DNA from: Solirubrobacterales bacterium 67-14 | GTDB lineage: Bacteria; Actinomycetota; Thermoleophilia; Solirubrobacterales; 70-9 | DNA length: 64,000 nucleotides | Assembly: GCA_001897355.1 (NCBI GenBank) | Contig: MKST01000007.1 | Location: 480,719-544,718 of the forward strand | Reading direction: 5' to 3' | Shown: piece after piece, positions 34,011-44,500 of the stretch | How positions within the stretch are numbered: position 1 is the first letter of the stretch | How the letters are laid out: the number at the start of each line of letters is the position of its first letter | Notes under the pieces: generated by a model | Seen by the model: only the letters and a program-made list of their open reading frames with translations | What the model was told of the DNA's origin: nothing | Databases searched by the model: none | Position numbers and translations under genes: made by a program

Positions 34011-34778
34011 TCAGGGGCCGATCCAGGCGACCGTGAGCGAGGCGCCGCCCGGCATCCCGGAGTTGACCTGGGTCGCGAGGTCGCCGCCACTGTTCTGCTG
34101 GGCGATCAGGGAGATCGCGTCGCCCGGGTTCAAGCGCGCTATGCCGGTGGCGGTCTGCCTGATCACGCCTTCGGTTCCCGGTGAGGCCTGGCTCATCGCG
34201 ACGAGCTGGCTGCCGGCCCGGATCTGCAGCTGACGCGACCCCGTCGTGTTGCCGGCCCAGCCGATCTGGGCGGTGATCATCCAGGTGCCCCGTTTGTTCA
34301 CCACGATCTGGTCATCCGGCGCCGTGTATGTGCCGCCTTGGTCGAAGATCTCGGTGTCGAGCTCGACCGGGGTCGCGGTCCCCGTGGCGAAGGTCTGAGC
34401 CACCGAGGACTTGGCTCGCCCGGCGGGCATCTCGGCCAGAGTCGGGTTCGGATAGGTCCCCGCCAGATCGCCACCGGCCGGGGTCCCTTCGACCGGCCCC
34501 GCCGGTCCGGTCGCGCCGCGCTGACCCTGTGGCCCCCGGGCGCCCCGCGGCAGGGAGCCAGCCCGGAAGTCTCGCGCGGTCAGGGACCGGTCCCTGACCT
34601 TGGCCGAGTTGATCGAGTTGTTGCGGATCTTGGCCGCGCCCACCGCGCCGTTGCGGAGCTGAGCGGTGCCGACGGAGTTTCGAGGCAGCTTGGTCGCCGC
34701 GTAGGCACCACCGCCAAGGGCGAGTACGAGAGCGAGTATGGCCACGAGCATCGAAGGTGATGGTTTGTGAGTTCCCAT
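34011..34778 (-). CDS. Secreted collagen/C1q-like protein
   Basis: This encodes 255 residues. The N-terminal hydrophobic segment (about 10-27) is an export signal or anchor. The stretch to about residue 75 has the NSVGTAQLRNGAVGAAKIRNN repeat style, common in this bacterial group. A short collagen-like Gly-X-Y run (GARGPQGQRGATGPAGP) follows, then a jelly-roll-like C-terminal domain recalling C1q/TNF heads (TWMITAQIGWAG, DAISLIAQQNS). It is probably a trimeric surface protein. A TATAAA -10-like element lies about 20 bases upstream. Confidence 0.78.
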   Translation of the reverse strand: MGTHKPSPSMLVAILALVLALGGGAYAATKLPRNSVGTAQLRNGAVGAAKIRNNSINSAKVRDRSLTARDFRAGSLPRGARGPQGQRGATGPAGPVEGTPAGGDLAGTYPNPTLAEMPAGRAKSSVAQTFATGTATPVELDTEIFDQGGTYTAPDDQIVVNKRGTWMITAQIGWAGNTTGSRQLQIRAGSQLVAMSQASPGTEGVIRQTATGIARLNPGDAISLIAQQNSGGDLATQVNSGMPGGASLTVAWIGP

Positions 34779-34884
34779 GCTCTCTGAAAACCCGTTTATA
34801 CGAATTCGATGCCGTTTGGCCAGAAAACGGCCGCAAATTCCGCGACCTGCCGATCAGAGATCCGTGTCGAAGCCGGCCGTGCGC

Positions 34885-36546
34885 TCAGTACGCCGGGGCC
34901 GCGAGAGCGACCTTGCGGGCGAAAGCGATCGCCGACGGCGTATCGGCGAACACCCTCCCGTTGGCCTTCAGGTGTTCGGCCGCACCGATCGCGGCGAGCA
35001 CCTCGTCGTGCCCTGGATTGATCCCGGATACGAGGACGACGATTCCACGTTTCTCCAGACGGTCGATCGCGTCGCCCAGCACCTGCGCGCCGGTCACGTC
35101 CATGGTCGAGACGCGAGCCATCCGGAGGATCACCACCCGCACGTCGGCGACCTCGGTCAGCTCGAGCAGGAACTGATGAGCGGCGGCGAAGAACAAGGGA
35201 CCGTCGAGCCGGTAGGCGACGATGTGCTGACCGAACAACTCCCTCTCCTCACGGGAGTGGTCGGCGTGGTCGAGCGGGACCTCTTCGAGACTGGCGCTCT
35301 TGGCAACGGACCTGAGCGCGATCACGATCGCCACGCCCAGTCCGACGACGACCGCAGCGACCAGGTCGAAGACCACGGTGATCGCGAAGGTGAGGATGAG
35401 TACGGTCGCGTCGCCTCGCGTCGCCCGGGCCATCGCCTTGAGCGAACTCACTTCGACCATGCGGATCGTCGTTGCGAGCAGGACCCCCGCCAGGGCGGCG
35501 AGAGGAATCTCGGATACGAGTGGTGCTGCCACCAGGACGATCACGAGCAGGACCGCGGCGTGCGTAAACGCCGCCAGCTTCGAACCGGCCCCCGCCCGCA
35601 CGTTGACCGCGGTCCGTGCGATGGCGGCGGTGGCGGGGATGCCGCCGAACACCGGTGCGGCAAGGTTCGCCAGCCCTTGTCCGAACAGCTCGCGGTCGGG
35701 GTCATGTTGTTCGCCGACGCTCATCCCGTCGGCGACCGTCGCCGACAGCAAGCTCTCGAGCGCGGCCAGCGCGGTGACCGCCACGACGGCCGGGAGCAGA
35801 GTGGTCACGGCACCGGCATCCAGAAAGCCAAGCGAGGGGGCGGGAAGCCCGGCCGGCAGGTCGCCGATCGGGGCCAGGTCCATTCCGAAGGCCACCGACA
35901 CGACGGTCGCCAGAATGACCCCGACGAGCGAGAACGGAAAGACCGTGCGCCATCTCGCCCCGACCAGCATGAGTGCGCAAACAGCGATGGCGACCAGCGG
36001 CGGGGCCAGCGCCGGATCAGCCAGGAACTCCTTGACGGCCTCGAACGCCACGGCCCAGACCCGTTCTTGGTCGCTCGCCTCAACCCCGAGGGCGGATGGA
36101 ACCTGCTGCAGCGCGATGACCACCGCGATGCCCGCGGTGAAGCCTTCAACCACGGGTGCCGGCAAGAAGCGAACGTACCGGCCGACCCCCGCTGCGGACA
36201 AGGCGAGCAGGGCGAGGCCGGCGAGGAAGCCGACGAATAGAACACCCGTCGCCCCGAACTGGTGGACGACCGGAACCAACACCACGGTCATCGCCCCCGT
36301 GGGCCCGGATACCTGCAGGTTGGAACCTCCGAAGATCGCCGCTACCGCGCCCGCCACCACGGCTGTCGCGATGCCCGCCTCCGCGCCCAGTCCGGAAGTG
36401 GCACCGAAGGCGAGCGCCAGCGGCAACGCGACGACGGCGACGGTGAGCCCGGCCAGCAGGTCGCGACGCGGGGATCGTTTGACCGCGTCCCAGTCGGAGC
36501 TCGGGGGCAGGAGCGCACGCAGGCGCGTCGTGAACGCATCAAGCAC
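34885..36546 (-). CDS. SulP-family inorganic anion transporter with STAS domain
   Basis: This encodes 553 residues from GTG 36546. Residues about 25-410 are the 14-segment SLC26/SulP core (RDLLAGLTVAVVALPLALAFG, VSGPTGAMTVVLVPV, PAPVVEGFTAGIAVVIALQQ). A STAS domain fills about 435-553 (IVAYRLDGPLFFAAAH, RMARVSTMDVTGAQVLGDA). These carry sulfate, bicarbonate or other anions. It follows the ArsR repressor gene by 16 bases, making a two-gene operon. Whether it moves sulfate or bicarbonate cannot be told from sequence. Confidence 0.92.
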   Translation of the reverse strand: MLDAFTTRLRALLPPSSDWDAVKRSPRRDLLAGLTVAVVALPLALAFGATSGLGAEAGIATAVVAGAVAAIFGGSNLQVSGPTGAMTVVLVPVVHQFGATGVLFVGFLAGLALLALSAAGVGRYVRFLPAPVVEGFTAGIAVVIALQQVPSALGVEASDQERVWAVAFEAVKEFLADPALAPPLVAIAVCALMLVGARWRTVFPFSLVGVILATVVSVAFGMDLAPIGDLPAGLPAPSLGFLDAGAVTTLLPAVVAVTALAALESLLSATVADGMSVGEQHDPDRELFGQGLANLAAPVFGGIPATAAIARTAVNVRAGAGSKLAAFTHAAVLLVIVLVAAPLVSEIPLAALAGVLLATTIRMVEVSSLKAMARATRGDATVLILTFAITVVFDLVAAVVVGLGVAIVIALRSVAKSASLEEVPLDHADHSREERELFGQHIVAYRLDGPLFFAAAHQFLLELTEVADVRVVILRMARVSTMDVTGAQVLGDAIDRLEKRGIVVLVSGINPGHDEVLAAIGAAEHLKANGRVFADTPSAIAFARKVALAAPAY

Positions 36547-36562
36547 GGAAACCGCCGGAAGC

Positions 36563-36898
36563 TCAGGAGCCTGCTTCGGACGCGAGCTCGGCCAGCAAGG
36601 ACTGCTGTCCGGAAATCACATTGGTCAGCACGGCCCTTGCCGCATCCATCATCTCGGCGACCTCGGGACTGCTCAAGGTGTAGAGCACGGTCGAGCCCTC
36701 ACGGCGCGAGTTGACCAGGCCCGCACGACGCAGCACCGCCAGCTGCTGAGACAAGTTGGATGGCTCGACGTCGATCTCGGTGAGCAGCTCGTGCACGGGT
36801 CGCGGGCCTTCCAGCAGCAGCTCGAGAGCCCGTACCCGGACCGGGTGCCCAAGGTTGCGGAACAACTCGGCCTTGGCCTCGTGAAGCGGTTGACCCAT
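36563..36898 (-). CDS. ArsR-family transcriptional repressor of the SulP gene
   Basis: This encodes 111 residues. It has a classic ArsR/SmtB winged helix: LFRNLGHPVRVRALELLLEG, VEPSNLSQQLAVLRRAGLV (recognition helix) and REGSTVLYTLSSP (wing). No CxC metal site in the usual position, so the signal may not be a metal. It is the first gene of the operon with SulP. A well-formed promoter lies immediately upstream, giving a transcript with almost no leader. Confidence 0.9.
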   Translation of the reverse strand: MGQPLHEAKAELFRNLGHPVRVRALELLLEGPRPVHELLTEIDVEPSNLSQQLAVLRRAGLVNSRREGSTVLYTLSSPEVAEMMDAARAVLTNVISGQQSLLAELASEAGS

Positions 36899-36904
36899 GG
36901 CTCG

Positions 36905-36933
36905 AGTATTTCACAACTTTCGTATTTCTTCAA
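36905..36933 (-). promoter_or_regulatory. Promoter of the arsR-sulP operon (leaderless)
   Basis: On the minus strand TTGAAG (36933-36928), exactly 17 bases, AATACT (36910-36905), then CGAGCC and the ATG at 36898. The spacing puts transcription start at or next to the start codon. The region is distinctly AT-rich compared with the window. Confidence 0.65.
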
Positions 36934-36979
36934 TTCATAATTATGCCATGGCTACTCTCGAGTTCCGCCAACCACGGGT

Positions 36980-37606
36980 TCAGAGCTCGAAATAACGGGT
37001 GATGCCGCCGAGCATCAACTGGATCCCGATCGTGGCGATCAGCAGCCCACCGACCTTGGTCGCGATCTGTTCCGCCTGCTCGGAGAGGTTCAGGTGCCGG
37101 GCAACCAGCAGATGCCCGATCGGCAGCATGACCACGGCTACCGCGACCGCGACCAGGGCGGCAATCGTGCCCGTTCCGTCCGAGGTCGACGATGCGATCG
37201 TGATCACCGTGGTGATCGCGCCAGGACCGGCGACGAAGGGGATCGCGTACGGCACTATGACGCTGCCGTCGAATGACTCGGGAAGCTCCCTGGCTTCCTT
37301 GCCACCCTGGGCGCGGCTCGGTTCCCCGCCGAACAGCATCTCGAACCCCATCAGGGTGACGATGATTCCCCCGGCGATCCCGAAAGCTCCCAGGTCGATC
37401 CCCATCAGGTCGAGCAGTTCCCTGCCGACCAGGGCGGCGCCGAACAGTACGATCGCCACGGCGACCGTGATCCGGCGGACGAACTCACCGCGACGCTCGG
37501 GTTCGCCGGCGGTCAGCTGGCGGAAGAAGATGCCTCGGGTGACCGGATCGGTGATGACCACCACCGCCACGATCGCCTGGAGATAGAAGTTCAGGTCCCC
37601 CTTCAT
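36980..37606 (-). CDS. MarC-family membrane protein
   Basis: This encodes 208 residues with six hydrophobic segments. The motifs [48 protein letters not shown] and [21 protein letters not shown] match the MarC/NAAT family (UPF0056). The biochemical function of this family is unsettled; it does not confer multidrug resistance despite its name. It is probably monocistronic. Confidence 0.87.
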   Translation of the reverse strand: MKGDLNFYLQAIVAVVVITDPVTRGIFFRQLTAGEPERRGEFVRRITVAVAIVLFGAALVGRELLDLMGIDLGAFGIAGGIIVTLMGFEMLFGGEPSRAQGGKEARELPESFDGSVIVPYAIPFVAGPGAITTVITIASSTSDGTGTIAALVAVAVAVVMLPIGHLLVARHLNLSEQAEQIATKVGGLLIATIGIQLMLGGITRYFEL

Positions 37607-37675
37607 GGGCTCACGACAACTCTAGGAACGTGGTCGGTCGGACTCGCGGTGCCCGGATGGCTAACCTCTTCGCCA

Positions 37676-39325
<1,650 letters not shown>

Positions 39326-39403
39326 TCGACTCACGCCGCCAGAAGGTTGAATCCGTAGATTCCCCGCTTGCGCTGACGCGAGTCGGGCGAGATCATTGGG
39401 TAC

Positions 39404-40279
39404 ATGGCTACTTTCAAGCGCGTGCTGGTCGGCCATGACGGCGGTGAGCACGCAGATGATGCCCTAGCCCTCGCGCGCCTGGTCGCCGAACGGACCGGAG
39501 CGGAGTTGGTCCTTGCCTCGGTCGTGCCGAACCCGGTCGGCGGCAGCTTCGCACCGGCCCTGCCGGCCGATGGCCACACCGAACTGGTGGCCAAGGCCCG
39601 GGCCTGCCTGGAGGGCGTCGCCGGCGAAGGCGGGCCGGCGATCGAGCTCGAGCAGTCCTCCTCCGCCGCCCATGGCCTGCAGTCGGTCGCCGACCGGATC
39701 GGAGCCGACCTGGTCGTGATCGGGAGCAGCTCCCGGGCCAAGCCGGGCCATGTCCGCGCCGGACGCAAGGCGCGACAGCTGATGTCCGGAGGGGCGAGCG
39801 CGGTCGCGGTCCCGCCGGCCGGTTTCCGGGACCGGCCCGAGCTGGCCCGGATCGGGGTCGGTATCGACGGCTCGCGCGAGTCGAAGCTCGCGACCGAAGT
39901 CGCGACCGAGCTGGCCCCCGACGGGGCGGTATTGAAGCTGATCGCGGTCGCGGCCGGTTACGCCGACGAGTGGGGGCGCTGGGGCGTGACCTACCCGCTG
40001 GCCGAGATGGCGGAGGCGACGCGGGAAGCCGCCGAGAACTACCTGGACGAAGCCGAACCGATCGTCCCCGAGCGCCTCGGGACGGAACGCGTACTGCTCG
40101 AGGGGACGGCGCCGATCCGGCTGGCCGAGGCGTCGGAAGGGCTCGACCTGCTCTGCCTCGGCTCCCGCGGCTACGGACCGGTGCGGCGCGTCCTGCTCGG
40201 CTCGGTCTCCTCGGATGTGGTCAACCACGCCGCCTCGGCGGTGATGGTCGTGCCCCGGACCGACCGGGACGAAGACTGA
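39404..40279 (+). CDS. Universal stress protein with two tandem UspA domains
   Basis: This encodes 291 residues. Two UspA repeats: residues 1-135 (KRVLVGHDGGEHADDALALA, then LVVIGSSSRAKPGHVRAG) and about 145-285 (IGVGIDGSRESKLATEVA, then LLCLGSRGYGPVRRVLLGSV). The GxGSRGxGxxxxxxLGS-type ATP motif is best kept in the second copy. Such proteins bind ATP and are induced in stress or stationary phase. No partner gene is obvious. Confidence 0.9.
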   Translation: MATFKRVLVGHDGGEHADDALALARLVAERTGAELVLASVVPNPVGGSFAPALPADGHTELVAKARACLEGVAGEGGPAIELEQSSSAAHGLQSVADRIGADLVVIGSSSRAKPGHVRAGRKARQLMSGGASAVAVPPAGFRDRPELARIGVGIDGSRESKLATEVATELAPDGAVLKLIAVAAGYADEWGRWGVTYPLAEMAEATREAAENYLDEAEPIVPERLGTERVLLEGTAPIRLAEASEGLDLLCLGSRGYGPVRRVLLGSVSSDVVNHAASAVMVVPRTDRDED

Positions 40280-40306
40280 TCAGAGCGGGGCAAGAGCGCG
40301 GCGCGG

Positions 40307-42316
40307 CTATTCGACCATGCAGCCGGTCTGGTTCCAGAAGCTGGACCAGATGCCGAAGGCCTTCGGCACGGCGTTCGCGATCGCCTGGGCGCGCACCTTG
40401 TAACCCTCGGAGGTGAAGTGGATGCCGTCTTCGATGAACCACTTGTCCTGGACCTTGTTCGCCCAGTCGTAGATCCGCATGTTCGGATAGTCCTTGCAGG
40501 CGTTCAGCAGCTCGTCGTCCCAGGCCTGCATGTTCTCCTCGGAGTAGGCCGGGTTGCCGGGGTTGAGGGTGCGGACGTTGATCCACAGGGCCGGGTTGCC
40601 GTCGGCCACATTCATCAGACTGTCGATCCGCTCCCGCATGCCCACGGTTGAGCCGACCGCGACGTTGGCGGTGTCGTTGGTCCCCATCGCGAAGATCCAG
40701 CAGCCCTTGAAACCGGAGTCGGCGATCGCCTGAGCCGCCTCGACGGCGTTGGGCTGCCCGTTCACTTCCTCGTAGGAGGAGCGGGCGCCTGAAATGTCGA
40801 TGTGCTGTTCATACACCCCGACCGCCTCGAGCCGGGCGTCGAGCTGATCGTTCTTGTCGGGCAGGTAGTTGTCGGCTTCCGGCCCGTACAGGCCGACCGA
40901 GGTCGAATCGCCGATGTAGGCGACCGAGTCGCAGAGGCTCTTCGGGAACTCGTTCCGGTCCTTCTGGCTGATCACCGTCTTGGCCACCGGCGCGGCGGTG
41001 GCAATCTCCTTGACCGCCTCCTGGCCGGCCCCACCGGTCTCGGCGATCGGGGCGATCGGGCTCGAAGGCGCGATTCCGACCATCGCCAGCAGCAGAAGCA
41101 ACACCACCAGGCCTCCGGCGACGGTCAGGCCCTTGCCTTCCGGCCCGAACTTCTTCCATTTGAACTCGCCGGCCCGGAACCGCTTCCAGAGCCGGCCGAT
41201 CGCGCCCTTGCGGACCGGGTCCTCGATGAACTTCCACGAAAGTGCGGCGACCAGGAAGGTGGCGCCAACCTGGACCGGGGCCCGAAGCCAGTGGAAGCCG
41301 TGCGAATCGGAAGGGGTGGTCAGGATGATGATCGGCAGCTGCCAGAGATAGATCGCGTAGGAACGGACCCCGATCCAGCGGAGTGGCCGGCAGCCGATGA
41401 TCGGCCCGAGCCGGGTGGCTGGATGGGCCAGCACCGCGACCACGATCGTGGTCGCGATCGCGAGGATGACCATCCCGCCCCGGTAGAGGAAGGGCGAGAA
41501 CTCGGAGGTCTGCCAGATCAGGATGAAGATGACCAGCAGCGCCCCGACCCCGAGCAGATCCATGTTGCGGCGGGCCTTGGGTGGCAGGTTCCGGTCCAGC
41601 CTCCGGCTCGGCCAGACCATGGCCAGGGCCGCCCCGAAGAGCAGGGCGAAGGCGCGGGTGTCGGTGCCCTCGTAGACCCGGGTCGTGTCGAAGCCCGGCG
41701 TGTAGAGCACCGCCATCAGGACCGCCGAGACGATGCCGAGGCCGAGCGTGACCAAGGCCAGGTTGGGCCGGATCCGCTCGCGGCGCGCCTTCTTGCCGCG
41801 ATCGTGGTGGGGGGAGATCTTCACCAAGAGCAACAGCAGCCAGGGCCAGATGATGTAGAACTGCTCCTCGACCGCCAGCGACCAGAGATGGCTGAAGACG
41901 GAGGGAGCCCCGAAGCGGTCGAAGTAGGACATGCCCTGGCCGATCGCCCACCAGTTCTCGACGAAGAAGATCGAGGCGACGGTTTCCCCGCGGAGGTTGT
42001 CGAGCAGGTCCGGGTTGCCGATCCAGACCCAGATCAGCACCACCGCCAGCATCGTGAAGAGGGCGGGCAGAAGCCGCCGGGCGCGGGCCAGCCAGAAGTT
42101 CTTCAGGCTGAGCTTCCGGGTCACCCATCCTTCGAGCAGGATGTCGGTGATCAGGTAGCCGGAGAGCGTGAAGAAGACGCCGACCCCCAGCAATCCGCCC
42201 GGCGCGAAGCCCACCTGCAGGTGGTAGGCGATCACGGCCAGGACGGCGATCGCTCGGAGGCCGTCCAGGCCAGGCATGTAGCGCTGGCCTGATCGCCTTT
42301 CTACTGGTTCCGGCAT
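40307..42316 (-). CDS. OafA-like acyltransferase with C-terminal SGNH hydrolase domain
   Basis: This encodes 669 residues. The N-terminal acyltransferase-3 domain has about ten membrane segments and the opening YMPGLDGLRAIAVLAVIAYH, with the active-site His in that helix. After a final membrane segment (about 400-425) an extracytoplasmic SGNH domain carries GDSTS, GTND and DGIHFTSEGY, giving Ser, Asn and Asp/His catalytic residues. Such two-domain proteins O-acetylate cell-wall glycans or polysaccharides. The gene ends 12 bases from LtrA upstream and may be co-transcribed. The specific acceptor is unknown. Confidence 0.9.
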   Translation of the reverse strand: MPEPVERRSGQRYMPGLDGLRAIAVLAVIAYHLQVGFAPGGLLGVGVFFTLSGYLITDILLEGWVTRKLSLKNFWLARARRLLPALFTMLAVVLIWVWIGNPDLLDNLRGETVASIFFVENWWAIGQGMSYFDRFGAPSVFSHLWSLAVEEQFYIIWPWLLLLLVKISPHHDRGKKARRERIRPNLALVTLGLGIVSAVLMAVLYTPGFDTTRVYEGTDTRAFALLFGAALAMVWPSRRLDRNLPPKARRNMDLLGVGALLVIFILIWQTSEFSPFLYRGGMVILAIATTIVVAVLAHPATRLGPIIGCRPLRWIGVRSYAIYLWQLPIIILTTPSDSHGFHWLRAPVQVGATFLVAALSWKFIEDPVRKGAIGRLWKRFRAGEFKWKKFGPEGKGLTVAGGLVVLLLLLAMVGIAPSSPIAPIAETGGAGQEAVKEIATAAPVAKTVISQKDRNEFPKSLCDSVAYIGDSTSVGLYGPEADNYLPDKNDQLDARLEAVGVYEQHIDISGARSSYEEVNGQPNAVEAAQAIADSGFKGCWIFAMGTNDTANVAVGSTVGMRERIDSLMNVADGNPALWINVRTLNPGNPAYSEENMQAWDDELLNACKDYPNMRIYDWANKVQDKWFIEDGIHFTSEGYKVRAQAIANAVPKAFGIWSSFWNQTGCMVE

Positions 42317-42328
42317 GTCCCCGGAAAT

Positions 42329-43546
42329 CTATCCGGCGGCAGCATTTCCCATCTGCGCCGCGCGTGCCTCGTCGACATCCTCCGCGTCCCGCCGGTGCCA
42401 GCGGAAGAAGTACTCGTGGGCGATCACGCCGACCAGCGCCAGCACGAGCAGGCCACCGGTGACCAGGGCAGCCGGCTCGACCAGGTAGGCGAAGAGGCCG
42501 ATCAGGACACAGGCGGCCGCGCCGCTGATCCGTCGCCAGGGCAGGCCGTGGGTGAGCCGCCAGCGGGTCGGGATGAAAGCCAGCAGGTACACGGTCGGCC
42601 CCGCCACGACCGCGATCAGCTCTGGCGCGTGGAGGTACTCAGTCGGGTGGGCGAGCACCAGCTCGTCACCGACCGCGCAGAGGATGATCCCGGCGATGAT
42701 GCCGATGTGGCCGTAGGTGAAGATGTCGCGGCCGATAGCGGTCCGGTCTTCGGCCTCGTCGAGCACCCGCTCGAGGGTCGTCGCCATGTAGTTGAAGTAG
42801 AGCCACCAGAGGCAGGCGGTACTGACGAAGGCCGCGGCGAAGGCCAAGGCGGTCGTGAGGTCGAAGTCGAGCCCGGAAGTGGTCGCGCCGGTGAGCACGA
42901 TGGTCTCACCGAGGGCGATGATCGTGAAGAGCTGGAAACGCTCGGCGAAATGGCCGCTCGATACCTGCCAGGCGGTGGTGCTGACCTTCTTCAGCCAGGG
43001 CACGTAGTAGGTGATCAGGGGACCGCCGTAATCGATCGCGAGGGCGAGAAGCCAGAGCAGGATGCGGGTGTCGCCATCGGTCAGGGCGCCGCCGATCCAG
43101 AAGATCCCGGCGAAGCAGAACCAGTGGAGGATGTGGAGGCCGCGAGCCCGGGCGATGGTGTGCGGCTCGGCGGTGAAGGTGAGGAAGCTCTGGCGGCCAA
43201 CCTGGATGAACACGTAGGTGAGCGCGAAGAGCAACCCCTTGTCCCCGAAGGCTTCGGGGATGGCGACCGCCATGAGCAGGCTGGCCATCATGATCACCAG
43301 CAGTAGAAAGCGCACCGGCATGCGGTCCGGGTCGAGTTCGTTGGTCGCCCACGTGGTGTATTGCCAGGCCCACCAGACGACCAGCAGGACCATCGCCGAT
43401 TCGAGTGCGCCGCGCCAGTCGAGGTGCTCCAGCAGCAGGTGCGAGACCTGGGTTATCGCGAAGACGAAGACCAGGTCGAAGAAGAGCTCGAGGGTCGAAG
43501 CCCCGAAGGTGTCGTTGACGTTGCGGCGGGCCCGGGAGCGCGGCAT
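42329..43546 (-). CDS. Low-temperature-requirement A (LtrA) family membrane protein
   Basis: This encodes 405 residues with about eleven hydrophobic segments. The LtrA signature opens with TLELFFDLVFVFAITQVSHLL and continues with WWAWQYTTWATNELDPDR and ERFQLFTIIALGETIVLTG. The function of the family is not established. It begins with an ATG overlapping the stop of the crotonase gene (TGATG) and is followed closely by the acyltransferase gene. Confidence 0.87.
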   Translation of the reverse strand: MPRSRARRNVNDTFGASTLELFFDLVFVFAITQVSHLLLEHLDWRGALESAMVLLVVWWAWQYTTWATNELDPDRMPVRFLLLVIMMASLLMAVAIPEAFGDKGLLFALTYVFIQVGRQSFLTFTAEPHTIARARGLHILHWFCFAGIFWIGGALTDGDTRILLWLLALAIDYGGPLITYYVPWLKKVSTTAWQVSSGHFAERFQLFTIIALGETIVLTGATTSGLDFDLTTALAFAAAFVSTACLWWLYFNYMATTLERVLDEAEDRTAIGRDIFTYGHIGIIAGIILCAVGDELVLAHPTEYLHAPELIAVVAGPTVYLLAFIPTRWRLTHGLPWRRISGAAACVLIGLFAYLVEPAALVTGGLLVLALVGVIAHEYFFRWHRRDAEDVDEARAAQMGNAAAG

Positions 43547-44439
43547 CAGGGTTCGATCACGTGGCTCGGGTCGGGCTGCAGCTCCGGCGGGGCTTCCGAG
43601 TAGTCGCCGAAATGGCCGTCCCGCTCGCGGATCACCTCGCCCACCCCGCCGCGCTCGGCCTTGTCGATGAACTCAAGGGCGTCCGGGGTGTTGCGCATCA
43701 AACCGTCCAGGATCGGGCCGAGGGTCTGGGTCGAGGCCAGGCCCATGTTCTCGTAGGCCTGGTTGACCACGAGCTTCATCGCGGCGAGCTGGGAGGACGG
43801 GATCTCGACCAGGTCGGCGGCCAGCCCGGCCACGGTCGCTTCGAGCTGCTCGAAGGGGACGGCCTGGTTGATCAGCTCGACCTCGGCCGCCTGCTTCCCG
43901 TTCAGCGGCCGGCCGGTCAGGGCGTGGAACTTGGTCCGGGCCAGGCCGAGCCGGTAGACCCACATGCCGGAGAGGTAGGCGCCCCACATGCGGCTGTAGG
44001 GGGTGCCGATCACCGCGTCCTCGCTGGCCACGATCAGGTCGGCGCAGAGAGCGAAGTCGCTGCCGCCGCCGACGCAGTAGCCGTGGACCTGGGCGATCAC
44101 CGGCTTCGGCGTCCGCCAGATGCTCATGAACTTCTGGGTTGGCGAGAGCTCGGGGGCGGTCGCCATCGCGAAGTCCTTGCCCGGATCCCACTCGCCGTCG
44201 GTCGCGAGGTACTCGTCCCAGTGCTCGAAGCCGCCGCCGAAGTCGTACCCGGCGCAGAAGGAGCGGCCGGCCCCGCGCAGCACGATCACCTTGGCCTCCG
44301 GGTCGCGGGTCGCCTCCCCCACCGCCGCCTCGACCTCGTCCGGCATCGGCGGCACGATCGTGTTGAGGCGCTCCGGCCGGTTCAGGGTGATCGTCGCGAC
44401 CGGGCCGTCGGTCGAGTAGAGGATCGTCTCGTAGCTCAC
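43546..44439 (-). CDS. Crotonase-superfamily protein with altered catalytic positions
   Basis: This encodes 297 residues from GTG 44439; a longer frame extends into the divergent gene. The crotonase fold is clear: TILYSTDGPVATITLNRPER, the oxyanion-hole motifs RSFCAGYDFGG and GYCVGGGSDFALCADL. The position of the first catalytic Glu of enoyl-CoA hydratase is Asp here (GGGSDF), and the second (usually within PEI) is replaced in GTPYSRMWG. Hydratase activity is therefore doubtful; isomerase, thioesterase or decarboxylase chemistry is possible. The stop overlaps the LtrA start. Confidence 0.85.
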   Translation of the reverse strand: MSYETILYSTDGPVATITLNRPERLNTIVPPMPDEVEAAVGEATRDPEAKVIVLRGAGRSFCAGYDFGGGFEHWDEYLATDGEWDPGKDFAMATAPELSPTQKFMSIWRTPKPVIAQVHGYCVGGGSDFALCADLIVASEDAVIGTPYSRMWGAYLSGMWVYRLGLARTKFHALTGRPLNGKQAAEVELINQAVPFEQLEATVAGLAADLVEIPSSQLAAMKLVVNQAYENMGLASTQTLGPILDGLMRNTPDALEFIDKAERGGVGEVIRERDGHFGDYSEAPPELQPDPSHVIEP

Positions 44440-44500
44440 GGAACCTGAGCCTACCGCCGAGGGTCGGAAGTGAAGCGGCCTGGCTGTCAGAATCCGGGGC

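Noticed and set aside
34885..36940. Plus-strand frames opposite the SulP gene
   Set aside because: Thr/Ala/Ser-rich antisense shadows; the SulP and STAS domains on the minus strand are unambiguous.
40802..42292. Long plus-strand frame opposite the OafA-like acyltransferase
   Set aside because: It is a mirror of the third-position GC bias, rich in Asp, Arg and Gly with no recognisable domain; the minus-strand frame has clear membrane and SGNH motifs.
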